Source: Elusimicrobiaceae bacterium (GTDB taxonomy: Bacteria > Elusimicrobiota > Elusimicrobia > Elusimicrobiales > Elusimicrobiaceae). From it: a stretch of 64,000 nucleotides of DNA. The position numbers and the translations under genes are program-made. Shown here piece after piece: positions 33,072 to 40,674 of this stretch (its first letter is position 1; the number at the start of each line of letters is the position of its first letter). Location: the NCBI GenBank assembly GCA_017546175.1, contig JAFYXM010000007.1, positions 274,456-338,455 of the forward strand, written 5' to 3'. The notes below the pieces were generated by a model that searched no databases, was not told where the DNA came from, and was given only the letters and a program-made list of their open reading frames with translations.

Positions 33072-34640
33072 CTAATTTTTGCCCTGCAAGCTCTGTTTCT
33101 GTAATTTTTTAAGGAGCTTTCGTGCGGGCTTTTGCTCTTCTGCCGCTTGCTCTAAATATTTTTGTGCTTTATCCCACTCTTCTAATTGATAGTAGGTCGC
33201 TGCGATATGATAGGCTACTTCGCTATGTTCTCGGATAAAGTCTTCCGCTATGCCGGAAAATAAATCTAATGCCACCTGATACTGCTTTTTTTGGTAATAG
33301 ACCCATGCCAATGAGTCTATAAAAGAGTTATCTTCAGGAGAAAGGGCTAATGCTTTGGTAATAAGCTCTTGGGCAAGGTCTAAGCGAATCCCTCTTTGGG
33401 CCAGGCTGTAACCCCACAAATTATAGGCGGCGGCGTTTTTAGGGTTTTGCTCAAGAATTGTTTGCAAACGTTTTTCCATTTCTTTGTACTTGCCCAAAGA
33501 TTCTAAAGAGAAAGCCAAAGCCAAACGTGCATTTTCATAATCAGGGGTTGTGAGAAGAATTTTCTTAAATACTTTGGCAGCTTTTTTATCTTGCTTAAGT
33601 TGCTGTAACATCAATCCGTAGAAATAAGCGATTTCTACATTATCTTCAAAGACCTGATAAGCCGTTTTTAGGGTTTTCAGGGCGGCTTTTTCATCATTTA
33701 TTTGCTCTTGGTAAAAAGAAACTTGCAGCCATTTGGCGGCATCTTGCGCATAATCATCTGCTTCTTGCAAATAAGTAATGGCGGAAGCAAAGTCTCCTTC
33801 TTCCTCAGACAGCACAGCCAAGAAATAAGCGGCAGGGATATTCCCATTGTCTAAGGCTTTGGCTTTTTGAAAATAATGCTTGGCTTTGGGAGTGTCTTTG
33901 ACGATAATAAATACAGATCCCATGCGGGAAAACATAGAGGCTTCTTCATAGCCTGTTTTTTCTAAGTCTTCCAGTTCTTTCAGCATCAAAAAGTATTGAG
34001 AGGCGTGCTCATACATTTCAGCCCGCGCCAAGTAGGCTTGGGGGTAATCGGGGTTTTCTTGGGTAGATTTTTGATAGTATTGCAAGGCTTTTGTGAATTG
34101 TTTTTTGCTGCGGTAAATGTTGCCGATTTCGTAATAAATGATATGTTTTAATCCCGGATAGTTATCCTTACGCTCTTCCAATTTTTGGGCAGCTTTTTCT
34201 ACGTCTATGTAGCTTAAAAGCAAAATGTATTGGTAGAGAATACGTAAATCTTCCGAATTTTTTTCCAAAGAAAGCTCATAATATTTTTGAGCTTCTGCTA
34301 TTTCGCCTTTTCGCCATTTATAAAAGCCATAAATAGCCAAATCTGTTTCATCATTTTCTCCCATGGAAATATAGTCTGCGTATTGGTCGGCTTCGGCTAA
34401 ATTGTTTTGAGAAATGGCGCACATTAACAAAATTTGTTTAAGGTACTTACTTTCGGGCGCTTTGGAAAAAGCATTTTTAAAATGAAGGCAAGACTCTTGC
34501 GAGCCTTTCTCTTGCGCGATAGCACCTTGCAGAAAATCTAAATACAGTTGCGCTTCGGCTTGGCCTTGGGGACTGATTTTTAACGGAGCAGCCACTAAGA
34601 CAGAGGCAGAAAAGAAAAAGAGAAATATCCATTTTTTCAT
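33072..34640 (-). CDS. Exported tetratricopeptide-repeat protein
   Basis: 522 aa from MKKWIFLFFFSASVLVAAP, the ATG that overlaps the rimI stop; a much longer upstream frame would run through rimI and is not credible. Signal peptide with a probable cleavage after VAA. The rest is about a dozen TPR-like helical pairs (for example GNIYRSKKQFTKALQYYQKS, LAWVYYQKKQYQVALDLF), so a periplasmic scaffold. Such proteins occur in assembly of outer-membrane or pilus machinery, but no partner is identifiable. Confidence 0.88.
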   Translation of the reverse strand: MKKWIFLFFFSASVLVAAPLKISPQGQAEAQLYLDFLQGAIAQEKGSQESCLHFKNAFSKAPESKYLKQILLMCAISQNNLAEADQYADYISMGENDETDLAIYGFYKWRKGEIAEAQKYYELSLEKNSEDLRILYQYILLLSYIDVEKAAQKLEERKDNYPGLKHIIYYEIGNIYRSKKQFTKALQYYQKSTQENPDYPQAYLARAEMYEHASQYFLMLKELEDLEKTGYEEASMFSRMGSVFIIVKDTPKAKHYFQKAKALDNGNIPAAYFLAVLSEEEGDFASAITYLQEADDYAQDAAKWLQVSFYQEQINDEKAALKTLKTAYQVFEDNVEIAYFYGLMLQQLKQDKKAAKVFKKILLTTPDYENARLALAFSLESLGKYKEMEKRLQTILEQNPKNAAAYNLWGYSLAQRGIRLDLAQELITKALALSPEDNSFIDSLAWVYYQKKQYQVALDLFSGIAEDFIREHSEVAYHIAATYYQLEEWDKAQKYLEQAAEEQKPARKLLKKLQKQSLQGKN

Positions 34641-35068
34641 AAATTTTTCCCCATAATAAAGGCATGTTTGGCAGGGCCGTAAAAGTCTTTTCTTTCGCCC
34701 AAAATAACAAGGCCTGCTTTTTGGTACAAAGCCACCGCCGCTTGATTGTCTTTGGCTACCTCTAAGCTTACTTGAGTTACGTTTTGCTCTTTTATACACG
34801 CAAGCGCATGGCTTAACAGAGAGCTTGCAATGCCTTGTTTGGTTTTGGCAGGGGCTACTGCCACATTTAAAATTTCAGCAAATCCGCCCGCACTGCGTAA
34901 TGCCAAAAAACCAACTATTTGATGGTCTTTGAAAAAACAGTAAATTTGGGCGCAAGCTTGGAGTATTTCGCTTTCAAAACCTTCTTTTTTCCAACCTGCC
35001 GCCAAGGGTTGCAGCGCCTCTATCTCGGCCAAAGCAGCCGCGTGGCAAGATCGGGCAAGCAAAATCAT
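34637..35068 (-). CDS. rimI: GNAT acetyltransferase, RimI-like
   Basis: 143 aa. Acetyl-CoA-binding motif appears as VAPAKTKQGIASSLLSHAL (the usual R/QxxGxG/A), followed by VSLEVAKDNQAAVALYQKAGLVILGERKDFYG, the typical RimI C-terminus. RimI acetylates the N-terminal Ala of S18 in E. coli; adjacency to tsaB supports this subfamily. Both ends overlap neighbours as ATGA. Confidence 0.88.
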   Translation of the reverse strand: MILLARSCHAAALAEIEALQPLAAGWKKEGFESEILQACAQIYCFFKDHQIVGFLALRSAGGFAEILNVAVAPAKTKQGIASSLLSHALACIKEQNVTQVSLEVAKDNQAAVALYQKAGLVILGERKDFYGPAKHAFIMGKNL

Positions 35069-35754
35069 CGCCCCAACTCAAAACGCGCCGGCTTGAGGTA
35101 CAGCGGCTCTAATGCGTTTTTATCATACTCAGGGTTTTTGGCCATTTCCATGAGGGTTTGCGGACGTACTTTACAGTCTGCCATGGGTGCCAGGCGGTAC
35201 TTGTCGGCCAATAAATCAGATAAAGAACTGCCGTCTTTATCTACACCGGCACAATACAACGGCTCCTGACGGGCGGCTAATTTAAGCAAAAGCTCATCTT
35301 TAGACAACCACATGGGGCCTTGCTCGGTATTATCAAAAAACTGAAGAAAATATTCATCACGAAAGGCATGTAATATAACCGCCAAAACGCCGTTTTCATT
35401 ATTTTTCTTCCATGTCAAAAAGGCACGAGACTCTTCGGCTTGGCGGCGAATGATATCAAAAAGAGTGGCACTGCCTACGCTGGCTTTATTAAGCTCTTTG
35501 AGCATAGAAGCAAAAGTAAGAGAAATACGAATGCCGGTAAAACGCCCCGGTCCGCGTACGAAGAAAACTTTATTGACGTCAGATAATTGAGCGCCGGCTT
35601 TGGCTAATACGCGGGTAACCAATGGAAGTAAAAATCGCTCCTGCTTGATGCCGCTATGGCGGAAAGCATAGGTTTTACTGCCGTCATTTAAACAAACCAT
35701 AAGAGACGGGCCAGAGCTGTCTAACCCCATGGTTATTTGTTGTTTGTTTTGCAT
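35065..35754 (-). CDS. tsaB: tRNA t6A biosynthesis protein TsaB
   Basis: 229 aa from MQNKQQITMGLDSSGPS. ASKHA-fold partner of TsaD, needed for threonylcarbamoylation of A37 in ANN-decoding tRNAs. Family signature FVRGPGRFTGIRISLTFA is clear; the rest is diverged. It overlaps tsaE by 22 bases and is ATGA-coupled to rimI. TsaD is encoded far away at 57455. Confidence 0.9.
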   Translation of the reverse strand: MQNKQQITMGLDSSGPSLMVCLNDGSKTYAFRHSGIKQERFLLPLVTRVLAKAGAQLSDVNKVFFVRGPGRFTGIRISLTFASMLKELNKASVGSATLFDIIRRQAEESRAFLTWKKNNENGVLAVILHAFRDEYFLQFFDNTEQGPMWLSKDELLLKLAARQEPLYCAGVDKDGSSLSDLLADKYRLAPMADCKVRPQTLMEMAKNPEYDKNALEPLYLKPARFELGR

Positions 35755-36212
35755 AGTTCCTCCGCTAATGCTTGTGACGTCGGTCCATAGGCGCATAGGG
35801 TAATTTTTCGTTTATCTTCCCCTTGCAACACAAAATCCATTTCTAAACGGTCTTGCGGCATCATTTGAGCAATCGGGTCCGGCCATTCTGCTAAGATAAT
35901 AGCTTTTTCATTTTCCAGCATTTCTTCAAAACCCAAATTAAATACTTCTCCTTCGCTGAGTCTAAATAAGTCAATATGAAACAATGTATTTTTGCGGTTT
36001 TGATAGCGTTTCATCAGGCTGAAACTGGCACTGGTGGGGGAGCTTTTTAGCCCTAAAGCACCTGCTACCCCTTTTACAAAAACTGTTTTTCCCGCGCCGA
36101 TAGGACCGCGTAAAAAAATAATTTCTCCGCCTTTAAGCAGCTGGGCACACCGTTGGGCCAGGGCCAAGGTTTCTTGTGCAGAAGATGTATGAATGGTTTT
36201 TTTGTTCATCAT
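35733..36212 (-). CDS. tsaE: tRNA t6A biosynthesis ATPase TsaE
   Basis: 159 aa. P-loop GPIGAGKTVFVKGVAGALG, then SPTSASFSLMKRY, HIDLFRLSE and ILAEWPD, all typical of the TsaE/YjeE family, the ATPase of the TsaBDE complex. Start at 36212 is the ATG overlapping the previous stop (ATGA); a second ATG follows at once. Confidence 0.93.
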   Translation of the reverse strand: MMNKKTIHTSSAQETLALAQRCAQLLKGGEIIFLRGPIGAGKTVFVKGVAGALGLKSSPTSASFSLMKRYQNRKNTLFHIDLFRLSEGEVFNLGFEEMLENEKAIILAEWPDPIAQMMPQDRLEMDFVLQGEDKRKITLCAYGPTSQALAEELCKTNNK

Positions 36213-36664
36213 TTTATGGTTTTGATACATACCGTTCGGCCATTAAATTCCGTACGGTCTAAATTGTTAGGGTCTAATACGTCTTTGCCGTCAATGTGAA
36301 AAACGTATTTATATTCCCCGGCCGGTAAAGCCAAAGAAATTTCAAAATACCCGCGGGAATAAGGTTTTAATACAATAGGATTTTGCCCCCAGTTGTTAAA
36401 ATCGGCATGTAATTCTACCTGTTTGGCCCGAGTATCGGTAATAAAGAAATTACGAAATTTGATATCTGTATTTAATTCTTCCCGTTGAGCAGAAGCCAAT
36501 TTTTTCAAATCATCTTTGTCTAAGGTGGCAGATTGGGCAGCAGCATCAATAGAACCGGAAGTATAATCATAGTAATCTTCCGATATGATGAAAAAAGCAG
36601 TCAATGCCGCACTCAACAAAAGAAGAAAAAGAACAAACAGTTGACCGGGTTTTTTAGTACTCAT
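36209..36664 (-). CDS. Membrane-anchored CBM48-like protein
   Basis: 151 aa. N-terminal hydrophobic anchor (about 8-28), a polar linker, then a carbohydrate-binding module 48/AMPK-beta-like fold: VELHADFNNWGQNPIVLKP, GYFEISLALPAGEYKYVFHIDGK, VLDPNN. Such domains bind glycogen or starch. It is unusual as a free-standing, membrane-tethered domain and is sandwiched by ATGA overlaps between a radical SAM gene and tsaE. It may have lost glycan binding and act as a structural module. Confidence 0.75.
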   Translation of the reverse strand: MSTKKPGQLFVLFLLLLSAALTAFFIISEDYYDYTSGSIDAAAQSATLDKDDLKKLASAQREELNTDIKFRNFFITDTRAKQVELHADFNNWGQNPIVLKPYSRGYFEISLALPAGEYKYVFHIDGKDVLDPNNLDRTEFNGRTVCIKTIK

Positions 36665-37284
36665 TTTAAATACTCCCGATCATTAAATTCTGCTCCTAAA
36701 GAAAGGGCCAACTCTTTTACGGCTTGTATATCGGCACCCGTATTTTCCACACAGCTGGCAGCTACTTTTTCAAAGCCGGCCTGAGCGCAAGATTGGATAA
36801 ATTCTTTTACAGAGCTGTAGCCGTTTTTATACTCAGGTGCGGGGCGCATGAGCTTTTGCCATAAAGTTTCGTTTTCGGCGTTTAGGCTGATATAAACTTT
36901 GTCTATGGCTGTTTTTAACTCGGGGACGATATTTCTTTTATTGATTAAATTACCCAGACCGTTTGTGTTGAGACGAATTTTAAATTGAGGATAGCGAGAG
37001 TGTTTTTTAAGTGTTTGGCCCACTTGAAGCACGGTGTCTAGGCGCATGGTCGGTTCCCCATATCCGCAGAAAACAACCTCTTGTGCAGGGGTTTGCAGTT
37101 CTTTTTCTAAATCGGCTAAAATTTCTTCTGCGGTCGGCTCTTGGCCGGCAAGGTCCAAATTATGTCCGTCAAACTGCATGGCCCACTTGGTCTTAATACA
37201 AAAAGTGCATAAATTAGGGCAACGGTTGGTCAAATTGATATAAATGCCGTTTTTAAAACGATACACGATTGTTCTTTCAGACAT
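36661..37284 (-). CDS. Radical SAM protein (TatD-associated type)
   Basis: 207 aa with the [4Fe-4S] motif C22-x3-C26-x2-C29 in NLTNRCPNLCTFCIK, GYGEPTMR (GGEP-like SAM-binding motif) and ISLNAENETLW. This resembles the short radical SAM proteins often adjacent to tatD, although no tatD is present here. Reaction unknown. AGAGG ribosome site and an extended -10 (TGCTATAAT) upstream mark it as first gene of the eight-gene operon down to def. Confidence 0.85.
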   Translation of the reverse strand: MSERTIVYRFKNGIYINLTNRCPNLCTFCIKTKWAMQFDGHNLDLAGQEPTAEEILADLEKELQTPAQEVVFCGYGEPTMRLDTVLQVGQTLKKHSRYPQFKIRLNTNGLGNLINKRNIVPELKTAIDKVYISLNAENETLWQKLMRPAPEYKNGYSSVKEFIQSCAQAGFEKVAASCVENTGADIQAVKELALSLGAEFNDREYLK

Positions 37285-37301
37285 AAAAACCTCTTATATG
37301 T

Positions 37302-37310
37302 ATTATAGCA
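37302..37310 (-). promoter_or_regulatory. Extended -10 of the radical SAM-to-def operon
   Basis: TGC plus perfect TATAAT on the minus strand, about 20 bases upstream of the start codon. Confidence 0.7.
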
Positions 37311-37334
37311 GTTTAGGAGCGGCAGAAATGGCCT

Positions 37335-37363
37335 TTGCCTGTAGCGCAGAAAAATAATAAAAT
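37335..37363 (+). promoter_or_regulatory. Promoter of tRNA-Ser
   Basis: -35 TTGCCT at 37335-37340, 17-base spacer, -10 TAAAAT at 37358-37363, nine bases before the tRNA. Confidence 0.7.
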
Positions 37364-37371
37364 ATAAACAA

Positions 37372-37458
37372 GGAAAGGTGGCCGAGTGGTTTAAGGCGTC
37401 AGTCTTGAAAACTGATGTAGGGGCAACTCTACCGAGGGTTCGAATCCCTCCCTTTCCG
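37372..37458 (+). tRNA. tRNA-Ser (anticodon TGA)
   Basis: 87 bases with a long variable arm (TGTAGGGGCAACTCTACC). Acceptor GGAAAGG/CCTTTCC, anticodon stem TCAGT/ACTGA with loop CTTGAAA, T arm GAGGG-TTCGAAT-CCCTC, discriminator G. CCA not encoded. Its last ten bases begin a 33-bp repeat duplicated at 37621. Confidence 0.95.
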
Positions 37459-37481
37459 TTTGCTTATCAAAACGCGTTTCT
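37449..37481 (+). repeat. Proximal 33-bp direct repeat: tRNA-Ser 3' end (attL-like)
   Basis: Starts in the 3' strand of the T stem, covers the acceptor 3' strand and 23 bases beyond. Identical to 37621-37653. Confidence 0.92.
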
Positions 37482-37620
37482 ACATCGTTGCTCTTTCGGT
37501 CGGATACCTCCGCCCTACGGGCGCGTGCCGCCAGTATACCTTCCTTATTCGCGCCTCGTATAAACACGTTTTGCGTTGCAAACCCGTAATGCCTGTCAGA
37601 AAACTTGTGAGAGAATCTTA
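37482..37620. mobile_element. 139-bp insert between tRNA-Ser 3'-end repeats
   Basis: Non-coding segment flanked by the 33-bp repeats, with a CGCCC-TAC-GGGCG hairpin at 37511-37523. Its length is within three bases of the tRNA-Glu insert. Only short patches resemble the complement of that insert (TTATTC.CGCCTC in the middle, GA.TCTT at the end), so homology is doubtful. No recombinase gene. The status as a mobile element is inferred from the attL/attR-like geometry alone. Confidence 0.4.
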
Positions 37621-37653
37621 TCCCTTTCCGTTTGCTTATCAAAACGCGTTTCT
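37621..37653 (+). repeat. Distal 33-bp direct repeat (attR-like, tRNA-Ser 3' fragment)
   Basis: Exact copy of 37449-37481 without the tRNA body; followed by the ppa terminator. Confidence 0.9.
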
Positions 37654-37662
37654 GCTTTATAT

Positions 37663-37693
37663 AAAAAACCCCCGATTTCATCGGGGGTTTGAT
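37663..37693. terminator. Bidirectional terminator between tRNA-Ser locus and ppa
   Basis: Ten-base perfect stem AAACCCCCGA/TCGGGGGTTT; T-run strongest on the minus strand, serving ppa. Confidence 0.85.
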
Positions 37694-37710
37694 ACGGTAA
37701 AGCTTTTCTT

Positions 37711-38292
37711 TTATTTGTTTGCGCAATAATGGGAAAAATTGCTGTACTTTACAAATTTTTCCTCATAAGCGACAAAAGCTTCTTGCAGAATTTTAACGGC
37801 GGTTTCTTTGTCAAAGATTTTTTCCACCACAACGCTTTTGTTTTCCAGCTTTTTGTAATCTTCAAAGAAACTCATCGTTTCTGCGAGTAAATGCTCCGGC
37901 AGTTCGGCAATTTCAGTGTAGTGACTGACGTTGGGATCCCCTTGGGCTACGGCGATAATTTTATCGTCGGCTTCTCCGTTGTCCAACATGCGCATAACAC
38001 CGATAATGCGTGCCGGCACAATGCACAAAGGGACCATTTCCGTTTGAGAAAGAATCAAAATATCCAACGGATCTTTATCTTCACCATACGTGCGGGGGAT
38101 AAAGCCATAGTTGGCCGGATAATAAACGGAAGAATAAAGTACGCGGTCCAAACGCAAGAGGCCGCTTTCCTTATCCAACTCATATTTGGCGCGTGTGCCT
38201 TTGGGAATTTCAATAATTCCGTTGACGATATCCGGCAAAGTCTCTTTATTACCGGGGGAAACGTGGTGCCAAGGGTTAAAATTGGTGTACAT
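37711..38292 (-). CDS. ppa: Inorganic pyrophosphatase (family I)
   Basis: Hydrolyses pyrophosphate and drives biosynthesis; 193 aa from [14 protein letters not shown], chosen because GAGAGG lies six bases upstream (an ATG at 38322 has none). Active-site motif [10 protein letters not shown] with three Asp, [13 protein letters not shown] and the C-terminal [10 protein letters not shown] are intact. Monocistronic. Confidence 0.95.
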   Translation of the reverse strand: MYTNFNPWHHVSPGNKETLPDIVNGIIEIPKGTRAKYELDKESGLLRLDRVLYSSVYYPANYGFIPRTYGEDKDPLDILILSQTEMVPLCIVPARIIGVMRMLDNGEADDKIIAVAQGDPNVSHYTEIAELPEHLLAETMSFFEDYKKLENKSVVVEKIFDKETAVKILQEAFVAYEEKFVKYSNFSHYCANK

Positions 38293-38384
38293 CTTTACCT
38301 CTCGTAAAATCAGATTTACCATTATTATAGTAAATCTTTGTTCAATCGTCGTTGCGTTTTCTAGTAAATCAAAATAAAAGTTAG

Positions 38385-38390
38385 TACAAT
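38385..38390 (+). promoter_or_regulatory. -10 box of leaderless DUF2207 gene
   Basis: TACAAT followed by exactly six bases (AAACCT) and ATG at 38397. Confidence 0.6.
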
Positions 38391-38396
38391 AAACCT

Positions 38397-40118
38397 ATGA
38401 AAAAAATTCTTTTATTCTTATTCTTGTTTTGTTTTCCTTTTGTTTTGTCTGCGCAAGAACGTATCTTGTTTTTTGACGCACGTGCGCATGTGAATTTGGA
38501 CGGCAGCGTCAGCATTACCGAAAATATTACGGTTAACGTAGAACACAAAGAAATCCGCCGCGGTATTTACCGTGATATCCCTTTAAACGCAGGAGAAATA
38601 GTGGTAGAAAATTTAAAGATGGACGGCTACAGCCATCCTTATTTTGAGGAGAACATTAACGGAGGACTTCGCATCAATTTTGGCGATGACCGTATGATTA
38701 GCCGCGGTACGCATACCTATTCTCTTTCTTATACGGTTTTTGAAGCTATCCAACCTTTTAGCAAGTATGATGAAGTGTACTGGAACGTGACGGGAAACGA
38801 TTGGAATTGGCCGATAGAATATGCCCGAGCGGAAGTAGTTTTGCCGAAAGGCATTGGGGTGTTTGAAGATAAAATTTCCGTTTATACAGGCGCGCTCGGA
38901 GCCAAAGGAACCGATGCTATACATAAAGGCCTAATGTTTTGGATTACCAAGCCTTTGCCTGCGCGCCATGGTTTAACGGTGGCTGTACCGTTTGAAAAAG
39001 GCTATATAGAGTTTTCCACTTCACAAAAGCTCCGGGCTTTTTGGGCGAACAATTATTTGTTGATTAGTTGGTGTGTGTTTGGTTTGATGTGCATATATGC
39101 TTTTTGGGCTTGGAATCGGGTAGGCAGAGACCCGGCTTCCCGTGTGGTGCGCCGTTTTGACCCGCCGAAAGGTGTTTCTCCCGCGCTTGCCAGATACCTT
39201 TTTAACATGGGGTATGATGTGAAAACATTTGCCACTGCGTTGACTTCACTGACGATGAAAGGAGCCTTAAGTATCAAACAAGACAGTTGGGATTACTTTA
39301 CCATTACTAAAAAAGAATATCCGGCCGAAACTTTGTGTGCTGAGGAGAGTCTGGTTTATCATGCCCTTATTGAGGAAAGAACGGTGACCGGACAAGAGGA
39401 TAGATTTTTGAAATCTATTAGTGATGCTTTGAAAGAAAATTTAGACGTGCAAAACAAAGGTAAGTTCTTTTCTACAAATGTGAATTGGGTTTTGCCTTTG
39501 TACGCGATGATGGGTTTATTGTGTTTTGGCTATTATAAATTAGACTCGGTTAATATTTTTCCGATTTTTATGGTAGTCTATACTTTTTCTTTTTTTAGGG
39601 TAAAAGGACAAAGTTTTGTCAGTTGGATAAGCTTTATTTTTCTCCTGTTTTGTTTGATTTTCCTTTTTCCGATGTTTAAATCACTTTCCTATTTTTATGC
39701 GGCATTTATTGCATTGGTTTTTGTGTTTAGCAAACTAATAAGAGCCTACACGCCGTACGGACGGGAAGTAATGAACGATATAGAAGGGTTTAAAGAATAT
39801 CTTTCTATCGGTGAAGCCGGCCGCGTGGGTGCCTCTACGCCGACAGATCCTGAGAAAATCTTTTGTGATTATTTGCCCTATGCTTTAGCTTTGGGGGTGG
39901 AGAACAAATGGATTGATTCTTTTGAGAATGTACTTTCCAAGTCACAAATCCAAAAGGCACTTTCCAAGCATGGTTTGTACTCCACCATATCCATCGGATC
40001 TGCCTTATCTTGCATGACGTCTTCTGTTGGCAGATCCAGCTCGTCTCATTCTTCCGGCAGCGGTGGTGGCGGACGTTCGGGCGGCGGCTTCGGCGGCGGT
40101 GGCGGCGGCGGAAGATAA
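38397..40118 (+). CDS. DUF2207-family membrane protein
   Basis: 573 aa. Signal peptide MKKILLFLFLFCFPFVLSAQ, an extracytoplasmic beta-rich DUF2207 domain (EIRRGIYRDIPL, YWNVTGNDWNWPIEYARAEVVLP), one TM near 220-240, a cytoplasmic winged-helix-like region, two or three more TMs (about 370-450) and a Gly/Ser-rich C-terminal tail ending in GGGGGGGR. YciQ-like proteins share this layout; function unknown. No ribosome site: the mRNA should start at the ATG. Confidence 0.9.
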   Translation: MKKILLFLFLFCFPFVLSAQERILFFDARAHVNLDGSVSITENITVNVEHKEIRRGIYRDIPLNAGEIVVENLKMDGYSHPYFEENINGGLRINFGDDRMISRGTHTYSLSYTVFEAIQPFSKYDEVYWNVTGNDWNWPIEYARAEVVLPKGIGVFEDKISVYTGALGAKGTDAIHKGLMFWITKPLPARHGLTVAVPFEKGYIEFSTSQKLRAFWANNYLLISWCVFGLMCIYAFWAWNRVGRDPASRVVRRFDPPKGVSPALARYLFNMGYDVKTFATALTSLTMKGALSIKQDSWDYFTITKKEYPAETLCAEESLVYHALIEERTVTGQEDRFLKSISDALKENLDVQNKGKFFSTNVNWVLPLYAMMGLLCFGYYKLDSVNIFPIFMVVYTFSFFRVKGQSFVSWISFIFLLFCLIFLFPMFKSLSYFYAAFIALVFVFSKLIRAYTPYGREVMNDIEGFKEYLSIGEAGRVGASTPTDPEKIFCDYLPYALALGVENKWIDSFENVLSKSQIQKALSKHGLYSTISIGSALSCMTSSVGRSSSSHSSGSGGGGRSGGGFGGGGGGGR

Positions 40119-40141
40119 GATTTTATAATTTAGGAGAAAAT

Positions 40142-40627
40142 ATGGCACATATTCGTAATGGTAAAAAAGGACTGGAGTTAGATATTGCTCCCATTTCCCG
40201 TTGGTTTAATGAGGGGGAGCAGGAGCCTTGTTTGGAGTATGAAATAGGGCTTTATTATAATGATATTCCTTTATTTTCCGATGAGTTTGCGGAAAAAATA
40301 GTGGCTTTGAAAGAAGCGCAAGACCCTCATTTGTCCACGTTTATTTTAAACGTGCTGGCCAACGCAGAGGCCGATAACTGGATCATGCTGGAGCCGAAGG
40401 TTTCTATCTTTATGGCTCCTAGAACCGCCATGGGTTGCTGCCGTGGGGAGCTACCCAGCCAAACCCCATTTTTTATGGAAGTAAAAATAGACCAAAACAT
40501 TTTGGCCGATAAGCCCTACACAGAATATTCAGATACGGGGCTTTGCCTGCGTTTAGAGGCTACCCGTGAAGCTTGGGGCGATTTTGCCCGAAAGCTTGAA
40601 GTGGAAGAAACAGACTTTGAAGATTAA
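40142..40627 (+). CDS. Hypothetical cytoplasmic protein
   Basis: 161 aa from MAHIRNGKKGLELDIA, with AGGAG seven bases upstream. No signal peptide or membrane helix. Acidic at both ends (terminal EVEETDFED). I recognise no domain; segments such as PCLEYEIGLYYNDIPLFSDEF and CLRLEATREAWGDFARKL suggest an alpha/beta fold. It follows the DUF2207 gene by 23 bases and is likely co-transcribed. Confidence 0.7.
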   Translation: MAHIRNGKKGLELDIAPISRWFNEGEQEPCLEYEIGLYYNDIPLFSDEFAEKIVALKEAQDPHLSTFILNVLANAEADNWIMLEPKVSIFMAPRTAMGCCRGELPSQTPFFMEVKIDQNILADKPYTEYSDTGLCLRLEATREAWGDFARKLEVEETDFED

Positions 40628-40645
40628 ACCGAAAAATCTCAAACA

Positions 40646-40674
40646 AAAAGCCGCTTGAAAAAGCGGCTTTTATT
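40646..40674. terminator. Bidirectional terminator
   Basis: Eleven-base stem AAAAGCCGCTT/AAGCGGCTTTT between convergent genes. Confidence 0.85.
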
